The notes beneath the pieces are model-generated. The model was not told the DNA's origin. It saw only the letters and a list, made by a program, of their open reading frames with translations, and ran no database searches. From positions 1-64,000 of the forward strand of contig JAVBRM010000087.1 in assembly GCA_031548025.1 (NCBI GenBank): DNA of 64,000 bases, written 5' to 3'. The number at the start of each line of letters is the position of its first letter. Positions within the stretch are counted from its first letter, which is position 1. Below are positions 34,215-43,265 of the stretch, in pieces. The position numbers and the translations under genes are program-made. The stretch comes from UBA5239 sp031548025 (GTDB lineage Bacteria; Verrucomicrobiota; Lentisphaeria; Victivallales; Victivallaceae).

Positions 34215-34964
34215 ATGACACAACATTTCAGAAAAATTTTCACGCTCATTGAACTCCTGGTTGTGATCGCGATCATCGCGATTCTCGCGGCTATGCTACT
34301 GCCGGCCCTGGGCAAAGCGCGGGACACGGCCCAGCGGTCAAGTTGCATCAACAATCAGAAACAACTCTTCTATATGCACAGCGCTTACGCGGACAACTAC
34401 GACGGCTGGGCTTACGCGGGGGCATATAATTCAACTCGAAAATACACGAACTGGGTTACCGGTTACAGTATGGACAATCTGGGAATCGGAACCTGGGCTT
34501 ACAGTGATGCTCAAAACCACCAAAGAAAAGCCAAAGTTTTGCGCTGCCCTACCGCCTTCAAGCTTTATCCCGATGCAGGCAGCAATTTCACCAATTATGT
34601 TACCTGCAATCAACTGGGAATCTCTCAAACGGCGTTGTATCAGGCCAGCGATCCGGGCGCCGGTTCTTCCACCAGCGCTCCGGGCGGAGCATTTTTCCGG
34701 CCTTCCTCCGCCAAAAACCCGTCCAGATTGCACTGGCAACACTGTGCAAAATCTTATGCCGACAATTTTTTTCGCGGTTGGCACGGCGGAGGGAAATCGA
34801 CGATACTTCTTTTTGTCGGCGGCAACGTGAATCTTTTCAATATTATGACCGAAATGGTTCCGCGCGACGGCTATTACGGATTCGCAGATAACATGTATTG
34901 GGTCCAGCCCTTCGACAACCGCTTCCCTTGTAGCGGAAAAACCGACATCATCGCCGGTTACTGA
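34215..34964 (+). CDS. Type II/IV prepilin-like protein (pseudopilin) 1
   Basis: A 249-aa protein. After a short basic leader (MTQHFRKI) comes FTLIELLVVIAIIAILAAML, the class III signal and hydrophobic pilin helix, with the conserved Glu at +5. The rest is a globular domain with aromatic-rich segments and a late KSTILLFVGGNVNLFN. This last part corresponds to the FVDGHV motif in related proteins but is altered here. The residue before the cleavage point is Ile, not Gly. The ATG at 34215 has AAAGGAGG six bases upstream. It is the third gene of the seven-gene operon and is probably a surface or periplasmic fibre subunit tied to this glycan system. Confidence 0.9.
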   Translation: MTQHFRKIFTLIELLVVIAIIAILAAMLLPALGKARDTAQRSSCINNQKQLFYMHSAYADNYDGWAYAGAYNSTRKYTNWVTGYSMDNLGIGTWAYSDAQNHQRKAKVLRCPTAFKLYPDAGSNFTNYVTCNQLGISQTALYQASDPGAGSSTSAPGGAFFRPSSAKNPSRLHWQHCAKSYADNFFRGWHGGGKSTILLFVGGNVNLFNIMTEMVPRDGYYGFADNMYWVQPFDNRFPCSGKTDIIAGY

Positions 34965-34990
34965 GAAGGGGAAAAAAATACGGTGTTTTT

Positions 34991-37900
34991 ATGATAAAAA
35001 TATTTTCACTTGAGCGGCGGATGCATTCCGAAAAGGTGCCGGCCGGAATTATCACGGAATGGAATTCCGAGTTGCGGAATCATACCATCCGAATCGGCGA
35101 AAAAGGGGTCGAATTGCTTTCGGCCGGCAATAAATTCATTGCCATAGCCCCTGGTTTCCATGATGCTGAAATCCGGGCGACGGTTTCATTCAATTTTCAA
35201 TTTGCCCGTGAGGCGGAAGGCATTTTCTGTTTTCGTTACGATACGCGAAAACGTACCGGCGAAGCACTCCGGTTCATTCGAAAGATCAACGACACGTCGT
35301 TGTATCTGGAATACGGTTTTGTGCGTAATAACGAATTTCATCCGGAGGCCAGCCGTCCGTTTCCCATGGCGGAGGACGAATTGTGCTCCAAGCTGGAATT
35401 GAATATCCGCTTAGCGGGAAACCACGTCTATATGCGCCTGGGTAGCGCCGAAGCGGAGTTTACCGCTTCGAACCCGGGCCCGGCGGGGGCTTTCGCACTG
35501 GCGCGAGGGCGTTTCTATGGGATTTACTATATTCACTCCATGGAAATTTTCACCGAAGAAATTCCGTTGCCGGAAAGCGAACTCTCTTTTACCGTTCCGC
35601 TGCCGGATGCTCATACGCTGTATCCGATTTTTTGCCGTGTCACACTGCACCGCTACCGGAGTTTCGTTGAAGCGCATTTCAGTTTTTCCGGAGGAGTCCT
35701 CGATACTCCGCCGGGCGAAGGCTGTTATCACGGAATGCGCATGGATATTCTGAAAAATCTTTACTTCAAAGTCATTGAAAACGGGCGCACGGAAAAAATA
35801 TTTCTCTATGAAGGCGATATCTGCCTGGTTCACAAAGAACTCGCTCCGAAATATTTTTACGGGCTTCTGCACCGGGAATTACCGTGGCCGTTTGAATGCT
35901 CCGTCCGCTTCAAGCCTCCGGCGCTCCAATATCTGCTGGCTTTGGGCTCCGATTTTTATATGTGCTCCACGGCGGTTACCCAGTCTCAATCGCCCTCGGA
36001 AACTTTATTCACTCCCGAGGGAACAATCCTGTATTCAGGTCTGGGCCTCACCGAAGGCAAATGTCTGGTCGAATTTCAAAGCCGCCCGGACAAAGCCATC
36101 ATCGAGCGTCTGCCCGCAGGTGATCCCCGGTATGGGAAAGCCGTGGAATTCGCCCGGAACAACCATTATTTCATGGAGGGAGAAACCCCCGGATTCAAGA
36201 TTACCCTCTCGTCTTTTACCGCTCTTCCCTCGCAAGTGGAATTATTACTGGAAGACGTATTTTTCAATCCGTTGCGAACCTTGGAATACTCGGCAGAGCA
36301 TACGGAAAAATTGACCGGACCGTTAACATTAAAACAGCTGGTGTGCTGCCCGGAACTTGCGGCCATGCCGCCCGGAGTGTACCACTTGCGCTGTCGGAGT
36401 TGTGACTCCAGTCTGAACGTTATCGAAGAATATTGCGCATTTGAATATATGAGCCGCGAAAAGGGCGCGTTGCCGCCTCCGGCAATTTCCGGGTTGCCGT
36501 TTCTCTACAACTCGCGTACGGAAACGCGCGGGTTGGAAACCGACGGTTTCGATCCCTGGTTCGGGCGCAGTGTGAACGAGGGGCACTATATTTCATGCAC
36601 GAATTTTCTGCCGGCCTGTGCCAGAAAAAACCATATCGCCCCCACGGTTCACTTGTATGGACGCGAATGGTTCCTGTGGCTGGGTACCCGTTGCTCGGAC
36701 AATCCGGCCATTGCCGACAACCTGGACTTGATTGCCGAGGCCGATTATGTGAGTATCGACGAATATCTCAAAACAAATTCCTTGCTGATATTGAGCTCCT
36801 ACACCGGCGAACGCCTCGAATATGCACTCGATTTCATGCGGCAGACCGCCGATCCGGAATTCGGTCCGGCGCTCGACGCCGGAACCTTCGGCTATCATGA
36901 ATTCTGCCGGATTGCCGAATCATACTGGCCGGATTTTCTTGAGTTCATGAACCGCAAGGCCGCCGTTCACCGGAATTACGAGCTCGCGGAATTACGCAAA
37001 CTCAACCCCGAATTGCGCCTGGCTTCCTATGGCCCTACTCCGATCTACGGAAGTCACTACAAGGGACCGGAATGGGCCTTTGACCGGGATAATGCATACC
37101 CCGAAAAAGGAACCGTCGGTTTCTGGCAGTATGAGGATTATCCCCATACATGCCGTTATGGAATCGAACGCGGGGTTTATACGATGACTTCCTTTCTGAT
37201 GACGATGCCGGATCAACGGATTTTTCCGGAGATCTATACTTACAATCTTCAAGGATGTCCGGACGGCCTGGTTTTCTATGCGCATCCGCCATTTGGCGTA
37301 GTACCGCCGTTCATACCGCAAAAATTGCGTGGTGATTTTTTCGAATATGCCGGTGCCGGCGTGTATTTCGCCGGAAATGCATTCCGATTCTGGCAGGAAT
37401 ACGGCTTCCAGGCGTGTCGTTTCGAAAAACGGCATTACGAAGAATTGCTGAAAGCCGCCGGTTTTCTGCGGCGCTACCGCCCGGCCAAACCGCGCAAAAC
37501 CATCGCCTTTGTCTGGAGCGAAGAATCCTGGCGCGCCAATCAATCCCGTACTCTCATCAAGAAATGCCTCGCGAATCCGGACGTCATCAAATCGTGCGCG
37601 GAATCGGTACCGTTTTCCTACGAAACAGCGCGTAAAAACTCGCTTCAGGCGGGTTTCCTCTGCAAGCTGGAAGATCTGGCCGCGCTTCCCGCCGATTCCC
37701 TCTGCGCGATGGTGCTGCCGCCCTTGGCCGGAGTGGCTCCGGAACACCTCGCGACCATACGCCGCCTCCATGAATCAGGCGTGAGTATGCTTGGCTTCGA
37801 AAATGTTCCGGGTTTGGAGGATCTCTTCGGAGTTCGCGATACCGGGCGGGAAATTTCCGTAACCGATCTTCACGGCGTCCATGAATCATTGCGGCATTTG

Positions 37901-38428
37901 ACCGAATTCTGCTCCGAAAAACTCTGTTCCGGACGCCATGCCGCAACGGATGCGCAAATACTCGTCGACGCCGAAATTCCGGTACTGACCATCAAGCACA
38001 ACCGCCACGCCAAAGCCGCATTTTTCAACGTTCCTCCAACTCTTGTTCATCAGGAAGAGCTTGCCGGCAGGGTCGCTCACGGCCGGGAGTCCATCGGCGA
38101 ACTCATCAATCAAGCCACGGCCATGGTTCTCCGGGAACTTTCGGAGAATGCCGACGCTCATGCGGACATGGGACGGCTGATCACCTACGAAGCCGAATCC
38201 GGAGAGCTCGTCACAATCATTTACAACCAGAGCGAAACCGGGGCGATGCATCCGACGGTGAAAATCCGGCGCGACCGGAGAAAATATCCGGAATTCGAAT
38301 GCGCGGCTCCGTTTACCGTATTGGATGATTCCAGCGACGAACTGATATTGCGCTTGAATCTCCCGCCATCGCATTCAACAGAAATCATTCTAAAATCCAT
38401 AATTAACCAACAGAAGGGAAAGAAATGA
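34991..38428 (+). CDS. Large protein of unknown function in the glycan operon
   Basis: An 1145-aa protein with no signal peptide and no family I recognise. The first 500 residues are beta-rich with Trp/Tyr/Phe motifs, as in carbohydrate-binding modules. Residues about 515-830 look like a barrel (EADYVSIDEYLKTNSLLILS, LRLASYGPTPIYGSHY, VGFWQYEDYPHTCRYGIERG). Residues about 870-1000 resemble a Rossmann-like domain of the kind found after GH42-type barrels (CAMVLPPLAGVAPEHLATIR, LHESGVSMLGFENVPGLEDL). Together these suggest a multi-domain glycosidase, but no catalytic pair can be named. It overlaps the DUF4838 gene by four bases. Confidence 0.75.
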   Translation: MIKIFSLERRMHSEKVPAGIITEWNSELRNHTIRIGEKGVELLSAGNKFIAIAPGFHDAEIRATVSFNFQFAREAEGIFCFRYDTRKRTGEALRFIRKINDTSLYLEYGFVRNNEFHPEASRPFPMAEDELCSKLELNIRLAGNHVYMRLGSAEAEFTASNPGPAGAFALARGRFYGIYYIHSMEIFTEEIPLPESELSFTVPLPDAHTLYPIFCRVTLHRYRSFVEAHFSFSGGVLDTPPGEGCYHGMRMDILKNLYFKVIENGRTEKIFLYEGDICLVHKELAPKYFYGLLHRELPWPFECSVRFKPPALQYLLALGSDFYMCSTAVTQSQSPSETLFTPEGTILYSGLGLTEGKCLVEFQSRPDKAIIERLPAGDPRYGKAVEFARNNHYFMEGETPGFKITLSSFTALPSQVELLLEDVFFNPLRTLEYSAEHTEKLTGPLTLKQLVCCPELAAMPPGVYHLRCRSCDSSLNVIEEYCAFEYMSREKGALPPPAISGLPFLYNSRTETRGLETDGFDPWFGRSVNEGHYISCTNFLPACARKNHIAPTVHLYGREWFLWLGTRCSDNPAIADNLDLIAEADYVSIDEYLKTNSLLILSSYTGERLEYALDFMRQTADPEFGPALDAGTFGYHEFCRIAESYWPDFLEFMNRKAAVHRNYELAELRKLNPELRLASYGPTPIYGSHYKGPEWAFDRDNAYPEKGTVGFWQYEDYPHTCRYGIERGVYTMTSFLMTMPDQRIFPEIYTYNLQGCPDGLVFYAHPPFGVVPPFIPQKLRGDFFEYAGAGVYFAGNAFRFWQEYGFQACRFEKRHYEELLKAAGFLRRYRPAKPRKTIAFVWSEESWRANQSRTLIKKCLANPDVIKSCAESVPFSYETARKNSLQAGFLCKLEDLAALPADSLCAMVLPPLAGVAPEHLATIRRLHESGVSMLGFENVPGLEDLFGVRDTGREISVTDLHGVHESLRHLTEFCSEKLCSGRHAATDAQILVDAEIPVLTIKHNRHAKAAFFNVPPTLVHQEELAGRVAHGRESIGELINQATAMVLRELSENADAHADMGRLITYEAESGELVTIIYNQSETGAMHPTVKIRRDRRKYPEFECAAPFTVLDDSSDELILRLNLPPSHSTEIILKSIINQQKGKK

Positions 38429-41358
38429 GAAAGATCATTAGCCTGCTCGGAATGTGCCTCGTCGCATTCTCTCTGAACGCCGCGGTATTGATGGAGAACT
38501 CTGTGCCGCGTTGTGTGGTCGTCAGTCAACCGGACGCCGGGGCGGTGGAAAAACACGCGGCCTCCGAACTGGTTCAGTTTCTGGCGAAAATATCCGGCGG
38601 CAAGGCCCCGGAAATCGTTGCCGCTCCCCGTTCCGATTTTTACAACATCCGCTATGAACTTGTCAAGGACTCGAAAATCGCCGAAGACGGTTTCATCATC
38701 GACGCTGGGGTGAAGGAATGCGTCATCCGGGCCCGCAACCCGATCGGATTCCTGTACGGCAGTTACGAAATTCTCAAGCGTTTTGGCGGCATCCGCTGGC
38801 TGACGCCCGGCGCCGACGGCGAGTATTTTACCGTTAAACCGACCATCACGCTCCCGGAGGGGAAAATCGAAGGCAAGCCCTCGTTTTCCTTCCGTAACAT
38901 CAACTGGGCTTGCGCCAGTACCCGCAGCCCCAAATGGGATTCGTTCGATTGGATGGTGCGCAACAACCTGGGTATTTATGAACTGCATTGGGTATATCTG
39001 GCTCCGGCGCTGAAACCGGGACTGGAGGCACGCGGTGCGGAAATCCAGGACGGCGGACACTGTTTCAGTGACCTGCTGGGCGGTTGTTATCTTGATGACC
39101 TGAACTGGAATACACCCCGCCTCTATCAAAAATTCCAGGAACGTCTCCAGCTCCTTTTCCGCGAACATCCCGAGTATTTCCCGATGATCAACGGCAAGCG
39201 GGTCTTTCTGGACGATCATAAATACCAGCCGTGCACCAGCAATCCCGAGGTCCGCCGGATCATGGGTCAGAATATGGCGCGCATGCTGAAAGAATGGTGC
39301 TCGCAGACTCCTCGCGGCGATTACCGGATCGTCAACAACGACGGCACCGGTTGGTGCCAGTGTCCCGACTGTCAGAAATCCGACCCAGCCAACACGCCCG
39401 CCGCCGGCAAACTGACTTTCCGCTATTGGAACTTCGTCAACGCCATATCCGAAGAAGCTTTGAAAGCCGTACCCGAAGGCCGGATTCGCGCCACCGCGTA
39501 CCAGAATTTCGAGGCGGCTCCTACCATCGAAAAACCGGACCGCCGGATCCAAGTCGACCTCTCATTCAACCGGATTTGCTACCGGCACCGGATCGATGAC
39601 CCGGGTTGCCCCACCAACACCCGTTACGCCACTCAATACCGCGATTGGAGCAAAATCGGCAACACCCTGACCGCTTACGCTCAAATCGACAGTGCCTCCG
39701 GTATGTATTTCATGCCTATCGAAGAAACTATGACCCATGCCCTGAAATTCTATCATCAACTTGGAATTTCCGGTATCCGCCCTCAAATTCCGCCGGTGGA
39801 CGGCCTGTATTCCAAGACCTATGACGGGCGCGACAATATCAAAGAGTGTCATTATGCCATGTGGCAAACCCTGTATCTGCTGGCACTTTTTTCCTGGGAC
39901 ATCAACTCCGATTATGCCAAGACGTATGAAGAAATCAACACACTGTATTACGGCCGCGCGGCCTGGGAAAACGGAATGCGCGAGTTCCGGAAACTCTTGA
40001 TCAAAGCCTCCTCCGAAACACCCGGATGCTTCGGCCACGGCCACAGTTCACCGCTCGGGCGCTGCCTCGAACAGGCCGGTGTCAAAGAAAAATTGCTCGC
40101 TTATCTGGACACGGCGGAAAAAGCGGCTGCCACCGACTCCGACCCCAGGGCGCTGGCCCATGTTAAACGGGACCGCAAATTCTTTGAGCGCACCTGGATT
40201 CATTTCAACGATGAATTCCGGAAAAATTACCGCGAAATCTGTTCCTATCACCGCCAGGCGCCGATTGTGATCGACGGCAAACTGGACGAAGCGGATTGGA
40301 AAAACGCGGACAGCATTTCCGGGTTCAAACGCGCGAGCGACGGCAAGCCCGCCGAAAACCAGACCTTTGTGCGGATCGTCCATGAACCGGAAAATATCTA
40401 CTTCGGCATCGAGGCCATGGAGCCGCTGCCGGACAAAATGTTAAACGCCGTAAAAGAGCACGACGGCGAGGTATGGCGCGACAACACCCTCGAATTGATG
40501 ATCACCCATCCCGACCTCGGCAATGCCTATTATCATCTGATTTTCAATGCCGCCGGAGTCTGCTACGACCGCTTCGTCAAACCGGGCAACCCGCCCGATG
40601 CCAAATTCAACGCGAATGCCGAAGCCAAAACGTCGATCCTGAAGGACCGCTGGATTCTGGAAGTCCGGATTCCGACCGCTCCGCTGGGCGAGAAATGCTT
40701 TGATGGGCAGGCTTGGAAAGTAAACGTATTGCGCTCCCGCAAAATCGAGGGACAGCTCGATCCTTCCGGCAACGCCACCGAAAGCTCGACCTGGAGCATC
40801 GGCTCCGCCCATAGTACGGACGTGTTCCATCCGGTAAATTTCTGCGCCAAACGCACAGTATCCGAAGCGGCGCGTGCGGAAGTCGATCCCCGGATCTGGA
40901 AAAACGGATCGTTCAATGAAGTCGCCAGGAAACCCGCCCCGTCCAATCCGAACTGGCCGATCAAGGACGGCGTCATGCCGGACAGTTGGACCATCGCCGG
41001 ACGCTCGGGCGAAGTTTCCCTGGAATCGATGCCGGACAATCCGGACAACCGTTATATGAGTTTCCGCGGCACGATCATCAACGAATACTATGGAAAAGCT
41101 TCCAAAGTCCGGGTTTCCCTTCGAGTACGCGGCAACAGCAAGCTCTACTTGTCCTGGTATTGTTACGAGGTCACCAACGGCAAGCGCGAATTCAAGAAAA
41201 ATATTTTCTTCGCCGAACAAAAAATCAATTCAGATGAATGGCAGAACCTCCGGTTTGAAACCGATCTCCCTGTCGCCGACCTGAAAAAACTGGCCGTCAC
41301 CGCCGATCCGAGAAAGCTGGACCTGGATGACGTAATGATTGACATACTGGAACAATAA
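38425..41358 (+). CDS. DUF4838 protein with CBM9-like C-terminal domain, putative glycosidase
   Basis: A 977-aa secreted protein with a signal peptide (MRKIISLLGMCLVAFSLNA). Residues about 25-150 resemble the N-terminal domain of GH67/GH20 enzymes (EKHAASELVQFLAKISGGKA, IGFLYGSYEILKRFGGIRWL). Residues about 170-560 form the DUF4838 barrel, with NNDGTGWCQCPDC (N304-C316) at an expected active-site strand. Residues about 610-830 are a CBM9/DOMON-like sugar-binding domain (PIVIDGKLDEADWKNADSIS), and a further beta domain ends the protein. AAGGGA precedes the ATG, which overlaps the previous gene as ATGA. The substrate is unknown. Confidence 0.87.
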   Translation: MRKIISLLGMCLVAFSLNAAVLMENSVPRCVVVSQPDAGAVEKHAASELVQFLAKISGGKAPEIVAAPRSDFYNIRYELVKDSKIAEDGFIIDAGVKECVIRARNPIGFLYGSYEILKRFGGIRWLTPGADGEYFTVKPTITLPEGKIEGKPSFSFRNINWACASTRSPKWDSFDWMVRNNLGIYELHWVYLAPALKPGLEARGAEIQDGGHCFSDLLGGCYLDDLNWNTPRLYQKFQERLQLLFREHPEYFPMINGKRVFLDDHKYQPCTSNPEVRRIMGQNMARMLKEWCSQTPRGDYRIVNNDGTGWCQCPDCQKSDPANTPAAGKLTFRYWNFVNAISEEALKAVPEGRIRATAYQNFEAAPTIEKPDRRIQVDLSFNRICYRHRIDDPGCPTNTRYATQYRDWSKIGNTLTAYAQIDSASGMYFMPIEETMTHALKFYHQLGISGIRPQIPPVDGLYSKTYDGRDNIKECHYAMWQTLYLLALFSWDINSDYAKTYEEINTLYYGRAAWENGMREFRKLLIKASSETPGCFGHGHSSPLGRCLEQAGVKEKLLAYLDTAEKAAATDSDPRALAHVKRDRKFFERTWIHFNDEFRKNYREICSYHRQAPIVIDGKLDEADWKNADSISGFKRASDGKPAENQTFVRIVHEPENIYFGIEAMEPLPDKMLNAVKEHDGEVWRDNTLELMITHPDLGNAYYHLIFNAAGVCYDRFVKPGNPPDAKFNANAEAKTSILKDRWILEVRIPTAPLGEKCFDGQAWKVNVLRSRKIEGQLDPSGNATESSTWSIGSAHSTDVFHPVNFCAKRTVSEAARAEVDPRIWKNGSFNEVARKPAPSNPNWPIKDGVMPDSWTIAGRSGEVSLESMPDNPDNRYMSFRGTIINEYYGKASKVRVSLRVRGNSKLYLSWYCYEVTNGKREFKKNIFFAEQKINSDEWQNLRFETDLPVADLKKLAVTADPRKLDLDDVMIDILEQ

Positions 41359-42137
41359 TGATAGATAAATTCGCAATCATGAATCAAGTCCCCGCCGGAA
41401 GCATGTTGATTGTCCATGCTTCCTTCAAGCCTCTGGCCGAGGCGGGATATACCCCGGATCAGATCATCGGCGAGCTGATGGAGCGCCTCAGCCCCGGGGG
41501 AACTTTGATGATGCCGACTTTCACTTATTCGTATGCGGGAATCTGGAATGTCGAGCCATTCGACCCGGCAAGCACTCCGGGGGCGCACAACGGTGTGCTT
41601 TCCGAGACCTTCCGCCGGATGCCGGGCGTCCGGCGCACCGGCAACCCCACTTACTCCGTGGCGGTATGGGGAAAATACGCGGACAAAATCATGGAAGAAA
41701 GCCGCGACGACGCCGGGCTCGGGCATAATTCATCCTATGAGGTCGCTATGCGGCTCGGCGCGCAAATCCTGCTGCTCAATGTCGGCAACAACCGCAATTC
41801 CATGTTGCATTACGCGGAAGCCGCCTCGGAGTTGCCTTACAATGACATTCCGTTCCGCGAATGCTGGGGGCGTACCGCGTCGACGGTTCGCGGCGAGCTC
41901 GCGCTGGCCCCGGAATTCCCCGCCTGCAGCGAAGCGTTTGCCAAGTTCGACCGTCAATTCGTCGAAGCCGGAATCGCGGTCCGTCAGGGAGATTCATTTC
42001 TGGTCGACGCTCCGGCGATGCTGCGTTTGGTCCTGGACGAAATTAAACGCAAACCGGATTGCATGTTGTGCGACGATTTCACCTGCGAGCCTTGCACCCT
42101 CCGTAAAAAACGTTTGAGGGAGGCCGGCCTGATATGA
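41358..42137 (+). CDS. AAC(3)-family acetyltransferase-like protein
   Basis: A 259-aa protein of the aminoglycoside 3-N-acetyltransferase fold. Visible motifs are LIVHASFKPLAEAGY (H20, S22), GGTLMMPTFTYSYAG, a Pro/Gly-rich loop TPGAHNGVLSETFRRMPG, and SMLHYAEAAS with H151 and E154 at the family's catalytic place. Four Cys residues near the C-terminus (CMLCDDFTCEPC) are an extra feature that could bind a metal. The family moves acetyl groups onto amino groups of amino sugars. Its position between a DUF4838 glycosidase and an M20 hydrolase points to amino-sugar metabolism rather than antibiotic resistance. It starts as TAATG overlapping the upstream stop. Confidence 0.85.
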   Translation: MIDKFAIMNQVPAGSMLIVHASFKPLAEAGYTPDQIIGELMERLSPGGTLMMPTFTYSYAGIWNVEPFDPASTPGAHNGVLSETFRRMPGVRRTGNPTYSVAVWGKYADKIMEESRDDAGLGHNSSYEVAMRLGAQILLLNVGNNRNSMLHYAEAASELPYNDIPFRECWGRTASTVRGELALAPEFPACSEAFAKFDRQFVEAGIAVRQGDSFLVDAPAMLRLVLDEIKRKPDCMLCDDFTCEPCTLRKKRLREAGLI

Positions 42138-43261
42138 TTACGGAATTATTGCAGGAGTTAATCCGCATTCCCTCGGAAAACCACGGCAGTGCTGGCAGCG
42201 AGGAAGATGTTCAGAAATTTTATCACGCCTGGCTGAAGGCTCACACCATCGATGCCGAGCTGATCTATCCCGAGGATATTCCGGCGTTCGCCTCGCATCC
42301 GGCGCGCCTGATCGAGCATGACATGACCGGGCGGCCGAATGTAATCGTCAAACTCCACGGCGGCAAACCGGGTAAAACTCTTCTACTGCTGGCCCATGCC
42401 GACACGGTTCCAGTTGACGATCTCGCAGCCTGGCACGATTCGCCATTCTCCGGCAAGCTCGAAGACGGCAAAATTCACGGGCGCGGCAGCGGTGACGACA
42501 AATGGGGCATGGCGCTCATGGCCGGAATCGCCCTGGCGGTCAAAAATCATGAAATCGAACTGGAAGGCACCCTGATTCTGGCCTCCGTGGCCGACGAGGA
42601 GTTCGGCGGCGGCAACGGTGTGGCGGCGCTGCTGGCCCGGGGAATCAGCGCGGACGAGGCGATTTACCTGGACGGCGGCTCCAACCTCTCCATCTGGCAC
42701 GCCGGGCTGGGCGGTGGTTTCTGCCGCATTTACGGCGGCAATCCGGAAGCGGTCAAAGAAGCCGTCAGAATCCGCAAGGAAAAAATCCGGGAAAAGTTAT
42801 ACCGCCATCCGGTCTTCGGAAAAGATTTTTTCAAAATCATCGAAAAACAGTTTTTCCTGACCTACGAGGAAGGCGAGAGCATCATGTTTTTCCACGACAC
42901 CCTTCCCGGCGACGACGAAAATCTCCTGAAACAGGAGTTCGAGCGTTCGCTCCCGGATTGCCGTTTCGAATGGATGAGCCGTTTCCTGAAACCGGCCTTT
43001 GTCCCCAAAGACGACCCGCTGGTAACGCGCTTGACTACAGCATTCAGAGAGGCGGCCGGGCGGGACGCCCCAGTCATCGGCGGCGTCCAGAGCGACCAGG
43101 GACTGCTCATGCACTATGGCAATATCCCCTGTGTGCTTTTCGGCTGCGGCCGACGCGGCCTCCCGGGCAGCGCTCACCTCCCTGACGAATTCATCCTGCG
43201 GGAAGATCTGATGACGGCATTCCGAACCATCCGGAATTTCGTTCAAGCACCAAAGCGATGA
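42134..43261 (+). CDS. M20-family metallohydrolase (ArgE/DapE-like)
   Basis: A 375-aa protein of typical M20 length. Zinc ligands and catalytic residues are visible: LLLAHADTVPVDD (H88, D90), IHGRGSGDDKWGMAL (D121), SVADEEFGGGNG (E155/E156), VQSDQGLLMHYG and GSAHLPDEFI, whose His is the last ligand. M20 enzymes are peptidases or deacylases. It overlaps the AAC(3)-like gene by four bases (ATGA) and ends the operon. It may remove an acyl group from an amino sugar or cleave a peptide-linked glycan fragment. No signal peptide is present. Its stop is 4 bp from the convergent GH20-like gene. Confidence 0.9.
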   Translation: MITELLQELIRIPSENHGSAGSEEDVQKFYHAWLKAHTIDAELIYPEDIPAFASHPARLIEHDMTGRPNVIVKLHGGKPGKTLLLLAHADTVPVDDLAAWHDSPFSGKLEDGKIHGRGSGDDKWGMALMAGIALAVKNHEIELEGTLILASVADEEFGGGNGVAALLARGISADEAIYLDGGSNLSIWHAGLGGGFCRIYGGNPEAVKEAVRIRKEKIREKLYRHPVFGKDFFKIIEKQFFLTYEEGESIMFFHDTLPGDDENLLKQEFERSLPDCRFEWMSRFLKPAFVPKDDPLVTRLTTAFREAAGRDAPVIGGVQSDQGLLMHYGNIPCVLFGCGRRGLPGSAHLPDEFILREDLMTAFRTIRNFVQAPKR

Positions 43262-43265
43262 CCGG

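Noticed and set aside
38221..39552. A 443-codon frame opposite the 1145-aa and DUF4838 genes
   Set aside because: It has no recognisable domain and crosses two translationally coupled genes on the other strand.
41358..42137. Antibiotic resistance gene
   Set aside because: The AAC(3) fold is present, but the gene lies inside a glycan operon with overlapping neighbours; there is no sign of a resistance element or mobile context.
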